NCBI GenBank assembly: GCA_027924585.1
Contig: BSBM01000877.1
Coordinates: forward strand, 5,209,501 to 5,273,500
Reading direction: 5' to 3'
Length of the DNA: 64,000 nt
Source: Larix kaempferi
Lineage: Eukaryota > Streptophyta > Pinopsida > Pinales > Pinaceae
In this document: positions 44,151 to 55,007 of the stretch, in pieces
Layout of the letters: each line of letters starts with the position of its first letter
Numbering within the stretch: position 1 is the stretch's first letter
The notes under the pieces: model-generated
The model's database searches: none
What the model was told of the DNA's origin: nothing
Seen by the model: the letters and a program-made list of their open reading frames with translations, nothing else
Program-made: the position numbers and the translations under genes

Positions 44151-46350
44151 TTTTTTGGCCCTTTGTAAAATTTGCATGTCCAGACCCCCATGGGGGAATT
44201 GTAATAAGTTGGTCTAAGCATGATTATTTTGTAAAAGGCTTGGCCTACCTTAGGGTTTGTCGTCAAGGGGATACTCTAGAGTGTTTTTTCCTTCGGAATT
44301 ATGCGCTACTCTTCAGTGATGTATAATTTCTGAGTTTTTCACTCATTCCTCCAAAGTTGGAGTATTTCCATGGTGGTCGATCTTAGGGAGGTTATTAAAG
44401 CCTATGTGTCTATGTATTTTAAACATGCTAGCCATCAATAATAAGTCGTATGGACATGCACTAGGTCCCCTAGGAGTTTGAGTCGATTCCCACAAAAATA
44501 ATTTTTTTTCCGTAAATTAGACCATTTTTTAATGGTTTAAATGGAAAATTTCAAAATGTAATAAAATAGTGGTCTGGAGGCGGATTTTGGTGTGGGGAGG
44601 CTCATTTTGACTCTTGGAGCGTCCTCTTTACCCTAGTGCCCACTTTCTCTAGGTTCCGGGTGATTACGTCGCCTTTAAGAGCATTTTTCATTAAAAATGC
44701 GACAAAATGGCATTTTAATGCTAGAAAAAATCATTTTGCACAGTTGGCAAAAAATTAAAAAAGTCAAAAAAATGATTACATGAAATCTTTGGAAGGGTGG
44801 CATATATGGTTTAATAAGGAGGGCGACCATGCATATGTTAAAATCACATGCCAAAAAAGTAAACTTAGGATAGCGTGGAGGTTCCAAAGTATGAAATGCG
44901 CCTTTCCTTTCACGTGAGTGTCACTCCACGTTTGACCATTCGCATTGGTGGGCGATTGTTCCAAGATGGAGGGCGTGGGTTACAAGGGAGAAGGGTGCCC
45001 CTCTTGTGAGGTGGCAACCACCTCACCCTTCACGTCAAGCTTCAACGTTCATCTCTCATGCGATTAAGAAGAGCGTCGTCCCTCTCATGGGTGTCAAGCC
45101 TTGAGGTGGCTTTTTGTGGAGCTTGGAGGAGATCCCATGGACAGGAAGGGAGGCGCCTACCATAGTGGCAGCCATCCCATAGATTGGAGCACAATCTTCA
45201 ACTCCAAGTTTGGATCTTGATCAACACACTTGTCATCTCACTCAACCATTTCGCATGCCCTTAGGCATTCGACTTCTCTCTTTGGAGGCTCTATAAAAGC
45301 GAGGTCAAGCTCCATCTTTTGCTATGGAGCATTGAACCTCTGCTCATGTACTGTTTAAGCTTTGGCTATTTTGTTGAATAATATTTTGAAGACCTTGGAG
45401 GTCGAGATTGGTTGCCCGTGTTCCATGTTCATGCATGCACTTGTGTGAGGTATATTTGTACAATTTCATTCTTGCTTTCATATTGCTATCATGAATTGAT
45501 CTAGCTTGGCAAGGATCTTGGATTCTAGTAGGGTAAGCATTCATAGTTATTGATTTGCTTATTTATGTTGAATGTTTAGAGATCTAGGAGCAGGAAATAG
45601 TATTCAGTTGTACTCTTGCCCTCTTAATTTCTTATCATTTGATATATTGGATTTACTCTTTTGGTGTATGAGTGCTTTTGAAGTTGTGCAGGATCGGATG
45701 CTAAGCCTTGGAGGTTGATCTAGTCTTGACTCTTCTTCCAAACTTGGTGGCTGGTTGCTTCTATATTTTGGTTAACATATTGGTTTTGCAGGCGTCATTT
45801 CTCCTCCTCTCTTCCAAAGCTAAATAGTTTGTCGTTGTTCCATCTTCTTCACATAAACAAAATCTTTATTTTTATTTTTATTTGAAGCAAGTAGGATAGA
45901 TTCAAAGTTCATACTTTAAAATTCTTGCTTTTCATAGATCTAGATAGCTTCATCTCAAGGTTAAATCGTAGATCTAGATCTAATTTTTTATGCTTAAAAG
46001 TGCTTAGTATTTTCCAATATTTTTGTAAGCATAAGATCTTGTATTTTTATGTATTATTACATGTTCTAACCACTGTTTTGCAGCTATTAGCTCGCTGGAT
46101 TTTAGCAGGTTTGTGACAAAGAGCGGACGATTTGGTGACTAAAACCATCAAAAGTGCACAAAAAGTGCTTCCAGCAAACCCTCATTTACTTGTACATTTT
46201 GCCAGTTATTGTAAGCCCTTTAGATCCATAAAAATGGACTAAAGAGGCATTCTTTTTGAGCGTTATTGTAAAAATTTAAACGAGAGCAGTGGGATACCCA
46301 GCGCCTACAACCCATCCCCCAGGGGGGATCTATACTTGTGTCAATTTCGT
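44150..46350 (+). repeat. X-family LTR, copy 3 (plus orientation)
   Basis: It starts around the GAATTGTAATAAGTTGG landmark shared with copy 1. It has a TATA box (CTATAAAAGC) at 45291-45300 and runs through CATCCCCCAGGGGGGAT near 46310, the block also present inverted in copy 2. Copies 2 and 3 point away from each other. It contains no coding frame. Confidence 0.55.
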
Positions 46351-46892
46351 GTATAAATTTTTGTAACGAACACGACCATCACACACACACAATTTAACTG
46401 CAGGGTGTATACTTTAACAATCTTTTTCATAAGTTTTAATTCACTTAAATTTGTTGCAAGCGTAACTTAGAAATAAAGCCGGTTTCGTCACCACGAAGTA
46501 TGCTCTCACCACCACCTAGAGGCCTTGCCGATTAGTGGCGGTTGATCAGAAAGTGACGCATAAACTCGGTGAGATATATTTTCTTTTCTGTCAAGTACTT
46601 CTTTTTCATACAATACAATTGTTCAAATTTGAATTTACGTTTGGTTCATAACTGGAGTATGCTCTTTCCCCTTGCAGGCACTTTGCCTAAGCCTGTGGGA
46701 AACCAGAAACTGTTGTGGCCACTTATTTTTCACATCTAATTTAATATTCACTTAATAAAATCAACCACCCTTTAACATAAGTGAAAATTCGGCACTTCGT
46801 TTGGATTTCGTGTGGGGATTTCTCTGACTAAGGAGGCGGGAACCACTGGGAGGCGACCTCAGAGCACCAGTTAGACTACATCCTTGTTGGTG
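46351..46892. other. No feature recognised
   Basis: AT-rich sequence with a short (CA)n at 46381-46390. It may be internal sequence of the X element, but no domain or primer site is evident. Confidence 0.3.
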
Positions 46893-47997
46893 TAGTGTTG
46901 AATGTAGAAATTTTCTGCACTTCACTGTTTGCTGGTTTATGTCAACATTTTGTGGTTTTCACTTACAGCCGGTTATGCATTGGCTGTAAGTTACTTATAA
47001 AAATTACTGTAACAATTAAACACACAGTAAAATGCTTTCAACAGACTGAAAAACACATTTCAACATTCACACATGAAAAATGATAGACTCAGAAATTTTT
47101 GGCCAAAATCAAGCCCTGGAAAAACCCCCACGGGGAAAACCAGTAAGAGAGAGAGAGAGATTTTTATTATCTTCAGCAAAATATTCAGAATAGAAATACA
47201 GTGAAAAAATTTAACTTATCTCCACCATAAATTTCATCTCGAAATTTCTTGATAACCGTGCCCAGCTTATCCTCGATTTCTTTGCAGAAATTTAATGCTG
47301 TCCGTACAGCAGAACGGCCCTCGTTTTCTGTGCTAAAAATATTCTCGAAAACTGTGCAGCTGTTATCTCGATTTCTGTGCCAAAATGTTTGCCTCGATTT
47401 TTGTGCAAATCTGTCCTCGATTTCTGTGCACAAAACAGTGCCTCGAAATCTGTGCAAATAGTGTCTCGATTTCTATGCACAAATAGTGCCTCGAAATCCG
47501 TGCCCAAAAAATCCATACTATATGGAATCCGTACACCTCGATTTATGTGCCTGCAATAAATGCAGTCCGTACACTCGATTTCTGTGCCTGCAATTAATGG
47601 CTGAACTTGCCTTGGGAATCGTGCCAATGGAAATAACTCCAAACCCTTGCCTCGATTTCTGTGCCCTTCTTCTCTGCTCTCTCTTCTCACTTTCCAAAAA
47701 GTAAAAGTGAGTCTTTTTGCCTCCCTCAAGCCTTTTTGATCAAACCCTAGGTGAGTTCTAATCCAACGGTCAAGATTAAATCTAATCTGATGGTTGAGAT
47801 TGAATGAGAGTGAAAATACCTTTTATTTAAATCTCATAAATAAAATTCACTCACCCACTTAAATTTATCAAAAAGTGACTTTCACTTTATAAAGTCTCAT
47901 TAAGTGACATTTAATGTTGAGGGTCACCTTTTTCCCCCTTCTAAGTGACTTAGGCAAAAGTCACTAGGGGAACACTTCCCTAGGTACAAAACTAACA
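46893..47997 (-). repeat. Y-family LTR-like repeat, copy 1, with iterated 15-mer
   Basis: On the minus strand it starts TGTTAGTTTTGTACCTAGG (47997) and ends ...CATTCAACA (46893). Segments match 53685-54474 plus 59768-60070 in inverse orientation. Between 47270 and 47665 the word CCTCGATTTCTGTGC and one- or two-base variants recur about 11 times at irregular 20-50 bp spacing, with GTCCGTAC words between. It has no coding frame. Confidence 0.6.
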
Positions 47998-48840
47998 TTG
48001 AACACCGCTCTCGAGACTCCGTTCCAACCCACATGTCCTTGTACGGAGCCATTGATTTCTAAATTCCGGACATTCCTCCTTGTACCTCACGGTATCTTGG
48101 GAGTTCCCCCTTTTCCCTAACAAAGATTCATACCATAATAATTTAAAAGTAACCAAGAGACATTTGCACTACATTTCCCTTTCGTTCAACATTACTTATA
48201 TACTGTATTGACTCCATAAGGCACTGGTCCTTTGCACTTTACTTTTGCTTAATATCATCTCAAGACATTGTGCATCTATTTTGGTAGTTATCTAAATTTA
48301 TGCTGGTGAAAGCATCTTTAATTTCTGTTGCAAATATATCTTGGAACCTTTCTAATCAATACCCAAAACAACTCCTAAAAACATAAAACACCTTTTAACT
48401 ATTTCACTGGAATTTCTAAAGACCTTAGAAACATTCCTTAGGGACTACCCCCCTTGGCTTCGTTGGGAGTTTTGCCTAAACGGAGGAGTGAAGATCAGGT
48501 GACAGCCTTGACTCGAGACTTGCCCCCAAGGGCACACTGAGCAGTAGCAAAGATTTTCTGCTGCGTTAACCAGGTGTGCTGATCCGGTGGCAATAGGTAG
48601 CATGCCCTCCAGATCCCATTTTGACAGTTTTGGGTTTGCTCTCATAGACTTTGGATTGAGACTGATCACCTCATCTTGTAATTGGACAATTTATGCTAGC
48701 TATGTCAGCTTCAGGAGCCAGAGACCGAGGGACATTGTATTGTTAGATGCTCTCTATACTATGAGATAAGAGGGCAGTTCCATTGTCTTTTCAGGGTGCA
48801 GGGGGTTCCTTGACAACGTTCTTCCTCTACACCTGTTACC
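47998..48840. other. No gene recognised
   Basis: Unassigned intronic sequence. Part may belong to a retroelement flanking copy Y1, but nothing specific is visible. Confidence 0.3.
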
Positions 48841-49277
48841 TTCTAGACCTTCACTTGCAAAATAGTCAAGTCCAACAATAAAGATGCAAACTTGGGGCAA
48901 CTAAGAAGTTCAACCAATTGTCACCTTGGTGGAGGGGGTGTATGGGCCATCCAATTCCATTGTTATGTACACATACCGGGGTCATTGGGAGCATAGATTG
49001 AATAAAAACCATGAACTCTGCTAGCTAATAGAACAGTCATCCAATGACCACATGCTATGGGATATTTGCCTTGATCTAGGATGTGTAGGGATAACCAAAG
49101 AGGAAATATATCAAATAGTCCCCACCTCACTCTCTTCATGAAGCCAAGCGCCTTTACTTCTTGAAGGAAGATCACATCAGAATGCAAACTAGGCATGAAC
49201 TTTCTAAGAAAGGCCCAAGGAGCATCCCCTGATGCTCCCCTAACATTCCAGGTTGAGAGTTTCAGCTTCATGGACAA
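48841..49277 (-). pseudogene. LINE endonuclease N-terminal fragment
   Basis: The minus-strand frame 48963-49277 begins MKLKLSTWNVRGASGDAPW, continues SDVIFLQEVKALGF and reaches YSIYAPNDPG. These are the Asn (WNVRG), Glu (LQE) and (I/V)YAP signatures of the AP-type endonuclease that starts ORF2 of plant L1-like LINEs and nicks the target DNA. Past a stop, 48841-48960 still gives FIVGLDYF, matching the VGGDFN box in a degraded form. Nothing of RT is present nearby, so it is a fragment. It lies 1.6 kb upstream of the second CNX1 exon, on the opposite strand. Confidence 0.7.
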
Positions 49278-50883
49278 TCCACATCAAGTTTGTGCTCAAG
49301 GATGTTGAGATTTATAGGGGTCAACAGAAGAATAGACAGAACCAAATCTCACCAAAATTCTGAAATATCTTTCTCACAAGTGCGCTAGAAAGATATTTTT
49401 AATGCAAATTCAGAAATTTTACCTCGCACTAGTGGTTTCCCGGATATAATCCTTGAGATCTTTCAGCAGTATGTCTGATCTGAAATATTTAATTACAGCA
49501 GTGGACAACGGCACATACCTCACTTCACTGCAGTTCATATCACCAGGCAGCTCAAGAGAGAAAATACCAAACAAGTGTACTTTAATGTCAACAAGTTACG
49601 GCCCTTGGGGCACTTTTTCATGTATATAACAGATCTTAAATAACTCTATTACAGAATATTTTACATCAGTAAATCTGCTCTTATCTTAAAGATATATGTT
49701 AAATCTCTTAACAATTTCAGCCTTATTTTCTGTCAAATCAGCATGAACAATGAGTGCTGGAATTAGCCCATAAAGAAGACAACACAAGCTGGAAATCTAA
49801 TCTGCAAGTATACAATCATTGGACAGCTGAAAGACTTCATTATAATTTATTATATAAGAGATGATGTGCATGTACATACAGTTTATCACAAGTTGGTACA
49901 ATCTCAAGCCACCCTAGCTAGGGAAACCGTGAAACCCTAGCTACCAATTCCTCCTAGCTAGGAATCACTCCTAACCAAAGCTAGTCTCTTTACTAAAGAT
50001 CCTCGGTTCCTAGTATCCTACACTTGCATCTCACAATTGTGGAAGGTGTCAGTTTTGATTACTGTTGACCATCATTCCTGATCGTGACTCTAGATTTCTT
50101 AGTTGCTTTTGGTAATCCTTGTGGAAGCTTATAGGTTCTTAGCTTCAGTTATCTAGTGCATCTCATCCACAAACAGGGGGGCTAAACTGAGGTAGTGAAT
50201 AGAACCCATGATGTGGTGAATGTCAATCAGCTAAAGCTGTATGCGCCATCTCACTTGCAGGAATCAGTCCCAGTCACACATCCAAAGCCAACAATTCCAT
50301 ATTTTTAGTCTCCCTTTCCTGATGATCCTCTTTTTCATGTCAGCACTAGATTCACTAGGTAGTGTCACATCAGCACTTGGTGGGTCAAAAATGTACCTTG
50401 TCCACTCAGGTCAAGTGGATGTCCCAGTCAACATTTGACAACTTAGCTGGAAGACAGATGTAAGCAGCACTTCCATCTCTCTCTCTCTCTCTATATATAT
50501 ATATTTCTGATGTCTTTTAGGTTCTTTTCCAGTTCTTTTTGTATCCTAGTGCTGGCATATTCTTTTGTGTATTTTTTGCAGACACTTTTTCTCCTATCTC
50601 ATACCTAGTGACTATATCCAATCTATGAAGAACACAACCCTACTTCTATGTGCACCTCTCTCTCTCTCTAAATGCCTTCTTTTTGCATATAATTTGTTAT
50701 TCTTGGATATGATGTAACACCTTTCTACCTTTTTTCGTGATGAGAAACATTAGCATTGTTAATGTAATTGACTGTGGTATTATGGAATGTAAAATATGTT
50801 TCTGGTGCAAAAGCCACATGTCCTCCTTATGGAATTGTCATCATACTGAAAAGTATCCATCATACTTTCTCCTCCTTTTGCAG
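49278..50883 (+). other. CNX1: CNX1 intron 3' part, little repeat content visible
   Basis: No transposon domain is recognised. It holds a (CT)n(AT)n tract at 50477-50502 and a second short (CT)n at 50658-50668. The last bases are a pyrimidine-rich acceptor, CTTTCTCCTCCTTTTGCAG. Confidence 0.5.
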
Positions 50884-51014
50884 GACCAGTACCGGAAGGT
50901 GCAGATGCTGTGGTGCAAGTAGAAAATACACAGCAAATTGAAGAAAGCCCTGAAGGGATGAAGAGAATAAGAATATTGACTGGAGCCTTTAAAGGCCAAG
51001 ATATTCGTCCTGTG
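50884..51014 (+). CDS. CNX1: CNX1 internal exon, molybdenum insertase E domain (second of two here)
   Basis: The 131-bp exon encodes (G)[18 protein letters not shown] through [13 protein letters not shown]. This is the conserved MoeA-type P(I/V)P.GADAVVQ box and the strand after it. It is the next piece of the protein after exon 18339-18465: the first two bases GA complete the Gly codon left there, giving [11 protein letters not shown] as in homologues. The donor GTAAGA follows at 51015 and the exon ends on a codon boundary. Homologues continue with a Gly-Cys-Asp-Ile stretch, which I did not find downstream in the window. The frame is open and undamaged, so function is likely conserved. Confidence 0.87.
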
Positions 51015-51531
51015 GTAAGAACTTGGCAGACATGGAAAACAGACAGTATTCCTAAATGTTTATTCACAGAAGAATAGATTGAAAGCAAATGCTGTGAAGT
51101 TTATTCAATGCCTGGAAAGGCTTGGTGTTTTCTATACTAAAATGGCCTCCTAAATATTAATTCATGTGACAACTTTGGACATTGTCTGTGCTTTTAATTA
51201 TTGAAAACAGTTCCTGAAAGAGAAATGTCTGAAGCAATGTGAACAATGTCTTTAACATGGCTATTGAACAAGAAATCCCTTTCATGTGATGATGCTGTCT
51301 TACCTAAGATTGTCGTTAGGAAGGAAATATGGGTTACTTAAATAGGGACATATTGAGGTAAGGATTTAGCCGACAAAATAGATTCATTTCTAACAGTGGC
51401 TTATAGCGTCTAGTGGGACTTAGAGAGATACAATGTATCCTACTAGCTGTGAAGGGACAGGAGGACAAGGGTATTTGTCCTCAAAGAAAACACTTGTTGC
51501 AATTGAGGGTGGGGACTTCCTTTTATAGACC
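51015..51531 (+). other. CNX1: CNX1 intron start, no feature recognised
   Basis: Ordinary AT-rich intron sequence following the GTAAGA donor. No repeat or exon is seen before the Z copy. Confidence 0.5.
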
Positions 51532-53640
51532 TGTTGTCACATCCATAGTAGCAAGGAGCTACCATGATTGTAGATCAGTTTGGGCACAGTTTTGAGCCTG
51601 TTCTATACAGTCCCATGCACGAGATCAGCAGCATATGAGCATTTTGATGATGATACACTCCTATCTTCAGTGGACCCAGAGCGTATATCAGTCAATTTCA
51701 TGCCAGTAGACCAAGTTAGGCCATGTTTCACTTTGTCAGATCACATGTGGATGATTATAGTGCCCCAGGATACATACAGTAGCAGTGTTCCATTGCCTCT
51801 CAGATGATTACAGTGGCAGGTATATGACCCAGCAGGTATACAGTTATTGTACTTGGATGTTTCCTTTTGCTCGTTTATTTATCTTAGTAGCTGGACTGGG
51901 TATATAGTGGCTAGACGTTGGTGATCTGCTATCTTTTGTTCCATATTGATGCCCTAGAGTAGGATTGATTGATTCTCTTCGAGTGAGAGGTTCTTGTGTA
52001 TACTCATTGGTCTTTTCCCCTTTCATAGTATGGACTTGGTCATTCTCTAGTGTCTTTTGCTAGTCATGGCATCACCTTTTCATTGTCTCTATGCATCTGT
52101 TATCTTCCATCCTTGGTTTGAACCTTGACTTGAGACTTTGACTTGTGAGATTGAGGAGCCTTTCCCCCACTTTGACCTCTGTATGTGATATACTCCATGT
52201 TGTTTTGTGTCTCGGCTCAGGAGTACCCGCTGGTGTTGTGGCATGAGCTAAGACTAGCTAGTTGCCCGAGTTGTATTAGATAGACTTGAAGCAAGTGATC
52301 CTATCATCATCACACTGCATTAGTATATGCTTCTATATCTATGAAATGCAAATGAAATGAAATGTAAAGCACCTTGGATGAAAGCTGCAGCTAGTTGTGC
52401 TTTTAAGCACATGTAAAATCCGAAGGGTCATATGTGAAATGGGCCAAGTAAAGCAGATGCACATTATTGAATATCTAAATGACCTCTGACCATGATTTTG
52501 ATGTGATGATTATTTCCCATGGAGCCTACGGGTTTTGATGTGGATGGAGCAAGGGTCAGCTAATTCTAAGTGTCCCCTAGAACCTCAGAGTTATGGTTGA
52601 CTGTGCACCTAGTTATAGTGGTTATTAGAAAAGATTCTCACAGAACCTGCATCAGGATTGGATGTGAGCTATAGGACACTTGTTAAAGTTGAAGGGACAT
52701 TTCTCAATCAACTTATCCATTTGTGAGACACTGCCCTTCCCTAGTGTTCTTTATCATATACATGTCACTGTGGATCCCCTTGTATCGCTTTTTCTCCGAG
52801 AGATCACTATGTTGAAGTCAAAAGTCAGATCCCCTCAGCCTATCCTTGTTTTATCCATCTCACCCATAACTAGCAAAATAGTAAATTCTGTAAATGAGTA
52901 TACACTTGAGGATATTACTTGGAGTGATGTATTACTCCGATCTGGACTTATTTTGATGATTTTTATTATTATTGCCACTATTATGCCACATAATGGTTTA
53001 ATATTGTTACTAATATAAATAAGAGAGCATTATTCATCCATTTGTACATGTAGGAGCAATTATTTTCAATCTGGGTCATTATTTTGATCATTTGTGACTT
53101 GGTCACCAGTTTGACCAAGTCAGCGATAGGGTCTGAGATGAGTTTGGCCGATAGAGTTCGATTTTGGTTTTCCAGTGTGCTTTGATGTTCATTAGATGGT
53201 TCCATGCTTCAGACAATGATTTTTCAGGATGACTTGCATTATTTTTATTATTATCAGCATTTATAGGCCATTTTTTATTATTTTGGCATGGATGAGTCTC
53301 CAGATATATTTCTTGATGGACATATGATGTATGAGTACTCATTCCTAGTAGATTTGGACATTCTGAGTCCATTGGTGCATTCAGATTTCAGTTCCGGGCA
53401 CATGTACTTGATGATATGGCCAAATTACTTTCCAGCAGCAGAGTACCATGGAAGAATTAAAAAAATTAACTGAACATGGCTAGCAATGAATTCAATTTGG
53501 CTAAGTGGAGCAAGGAAATGGCCTAATTTTTGTTCGAGGGATTATTTTGATGCTTTAGACACATTCCGGCATGGTTTATATCATTATTGGGGTCCACATT
53601 TTTTTATTCCTCTTGGGGGGCATCATCTTCCATAGGGAGG
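51532..53640 (+). repeat. Z-family long LTR-like repeat, copy D (old, diverged)
   Basis: It starts TGTTGTCACATCCATAGTAG at 51532, matching the TGTTATCACACCATAGTAG start of copies B and C. Further shared landmarks in order are GTGTCTCGGCTC (52208), GCAGCTAGTTGTGCTTTTAAGCAC (about 52388) and GAAGGGTCATATG (52421). It is clearly more diverged than the others and has no coding content. Confidence 0.55.
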
Positions 53641-54602
53641 GCGCACTTTCTAGTTGTACCACCATGATGACATGTTGTATCTTATGTTGTTGTACTAGGG
53701 GGTGCTAGTGGAGAGACACTTTATAATTTTAAAGTCACTTTATAAAGTTTGCTCATGGTTATTTTTTTTAATTGACTTTATGAGAAGTAAAGTGGGTGAG
53801 AAATTAAAAGTGTCATTTATGTACTAAAGTGAAAAGTGCATTAAATTCATTTTATTAAATTTAATGAGTCTTTAATGTGAGCCTTAGAGCTCATTGAGCC
53901 AAGATCTAATCTTGGCCATTGAATCTCAAGAAGTTACCATGAACAAAAAGTGGAGAAACTAGGGATTGAGGCATATTCATTCATCATTGTGATCTAAGAG
54001 ATTTTGAGAGCAAGAGAGAAGAGGAGAAAAGAGAGAAACCTAGGGTTTGAAGAGATTTCATCCTAGAGGGAAAGAGACTAGAGAGAAAGAGACTGAAGAT
54101 TAGTTCGATTCCCAAAGAGGAGGGCACGAGTTCCAATAAATGGGGCTCGAACTTCAAGAAGGTCGTACATGCATTTCTTGTTGTTTGTACCATAACATAA
54201 ATCGAGGAGAAGGTCGTACATGCATTTATTGCTGTTTGTACCAGCACATAAATCGAGAAGGCACAGATTTTGAGGCTGAAAACTGGCACGATTTTTGAGG
54301 CAGTAGTACATAAATTAATGTTGTCCGTACAATGTTTGTACAGGCAGATTTCAACACAGATTTCGAGGCAGAGAATTAGCACGGAAATCGAGGAAGAAAA
54401 TCAGTTGTTCTGTCCACACATGTGAGCTGTACAACACATTTTTCAAGTAGGCCGTATAGCTCTATTTTCTAGAACAAAGTTACAAATATCGTGTCAGCGA
54501 ATATATCACCGAGGGTCCAAAAAGAAATTATCGGATTTATTGGCGAAAATGTCAGCAAACATCGGCAATATATCGGCAAACTTAAAAAAATACAAAAATA
54601 TT

Positions 54603-54902
54603 CATTTTTTTTCAATTTTCTAAACATCTAAAGCAACAAGAACATCAAATAAACACATTGCCACATGCATATGGAAAGAAAACTGATATATAAGAATTAT
54701 AAGACGTATTGCTAGACATCACACATCAAAAATGAATCGTGTCCATTTTTTTTCAATTTTCTAAACATCTAAAGCAACAAGAACATCAAATAAAGTTTAA
54801 ACACATTGCCACATGCATATAGAAAGAAAACTGATATATAAGATGCATAAATAATAAGACGTATCGCTAGAGTCTAGACATCACACATAAAAAATGAATC
54901 GT
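54603..54902. repeat. 141-bp tandem duplication inside the hAT element
   Basis: The unit starting CATTTTTTTTCAATTTTC occurs at 54603 and 54744. The two copies differ by small indels (an added TAAAGTT... segment and GATGCATAAATA in the second). Confidence 0.85.
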
Positions 54903-55007
54903 CTCCTGGATCTTGACTCCCCGACTCATGAATCACCAAAAAAATACAATCAATGTATCTCATAGAGTCAACTGTCATATGCAATGAAATCAACTAAATA
55001 AAGTAAA

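Larger units (their letters stand above)
18466..50883 (+). other. CNX1: CNX1 intron, 32,418 bp, filled with nested transposons
   Basis: The donor GTAGGT at 18466 and the acceptor TTTTGCAG ending at 50883 bracket sequence made almost entirely of transposable elements: hAT, two copia elements in opposite orientation, LINE pieces, Z, X and Y LTR-like repeats and a young chromovirus. Exon 18339-18465 leaves one base of a Gly codon and exon 50884-51014 supplies the other two (G+GA), and the protein continues exactly as CNX1 homologues do. Joining is inferred from phase and homology, not from transcript data. Confidence 0.8.

Noticed and set aside
47249-47729. Overlapping Cys-rich open frames on both strands
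   Set aside because: They arise from the iterated CCTCGATTTCTGTGC word, not from a protein family.
51580-53473. Open frames at 51580, 52680 and 53288 as further CNX1 exons
   Set aside because: Translations do not match the expected continuation of the E domain, and the region is Z repeat copy D.
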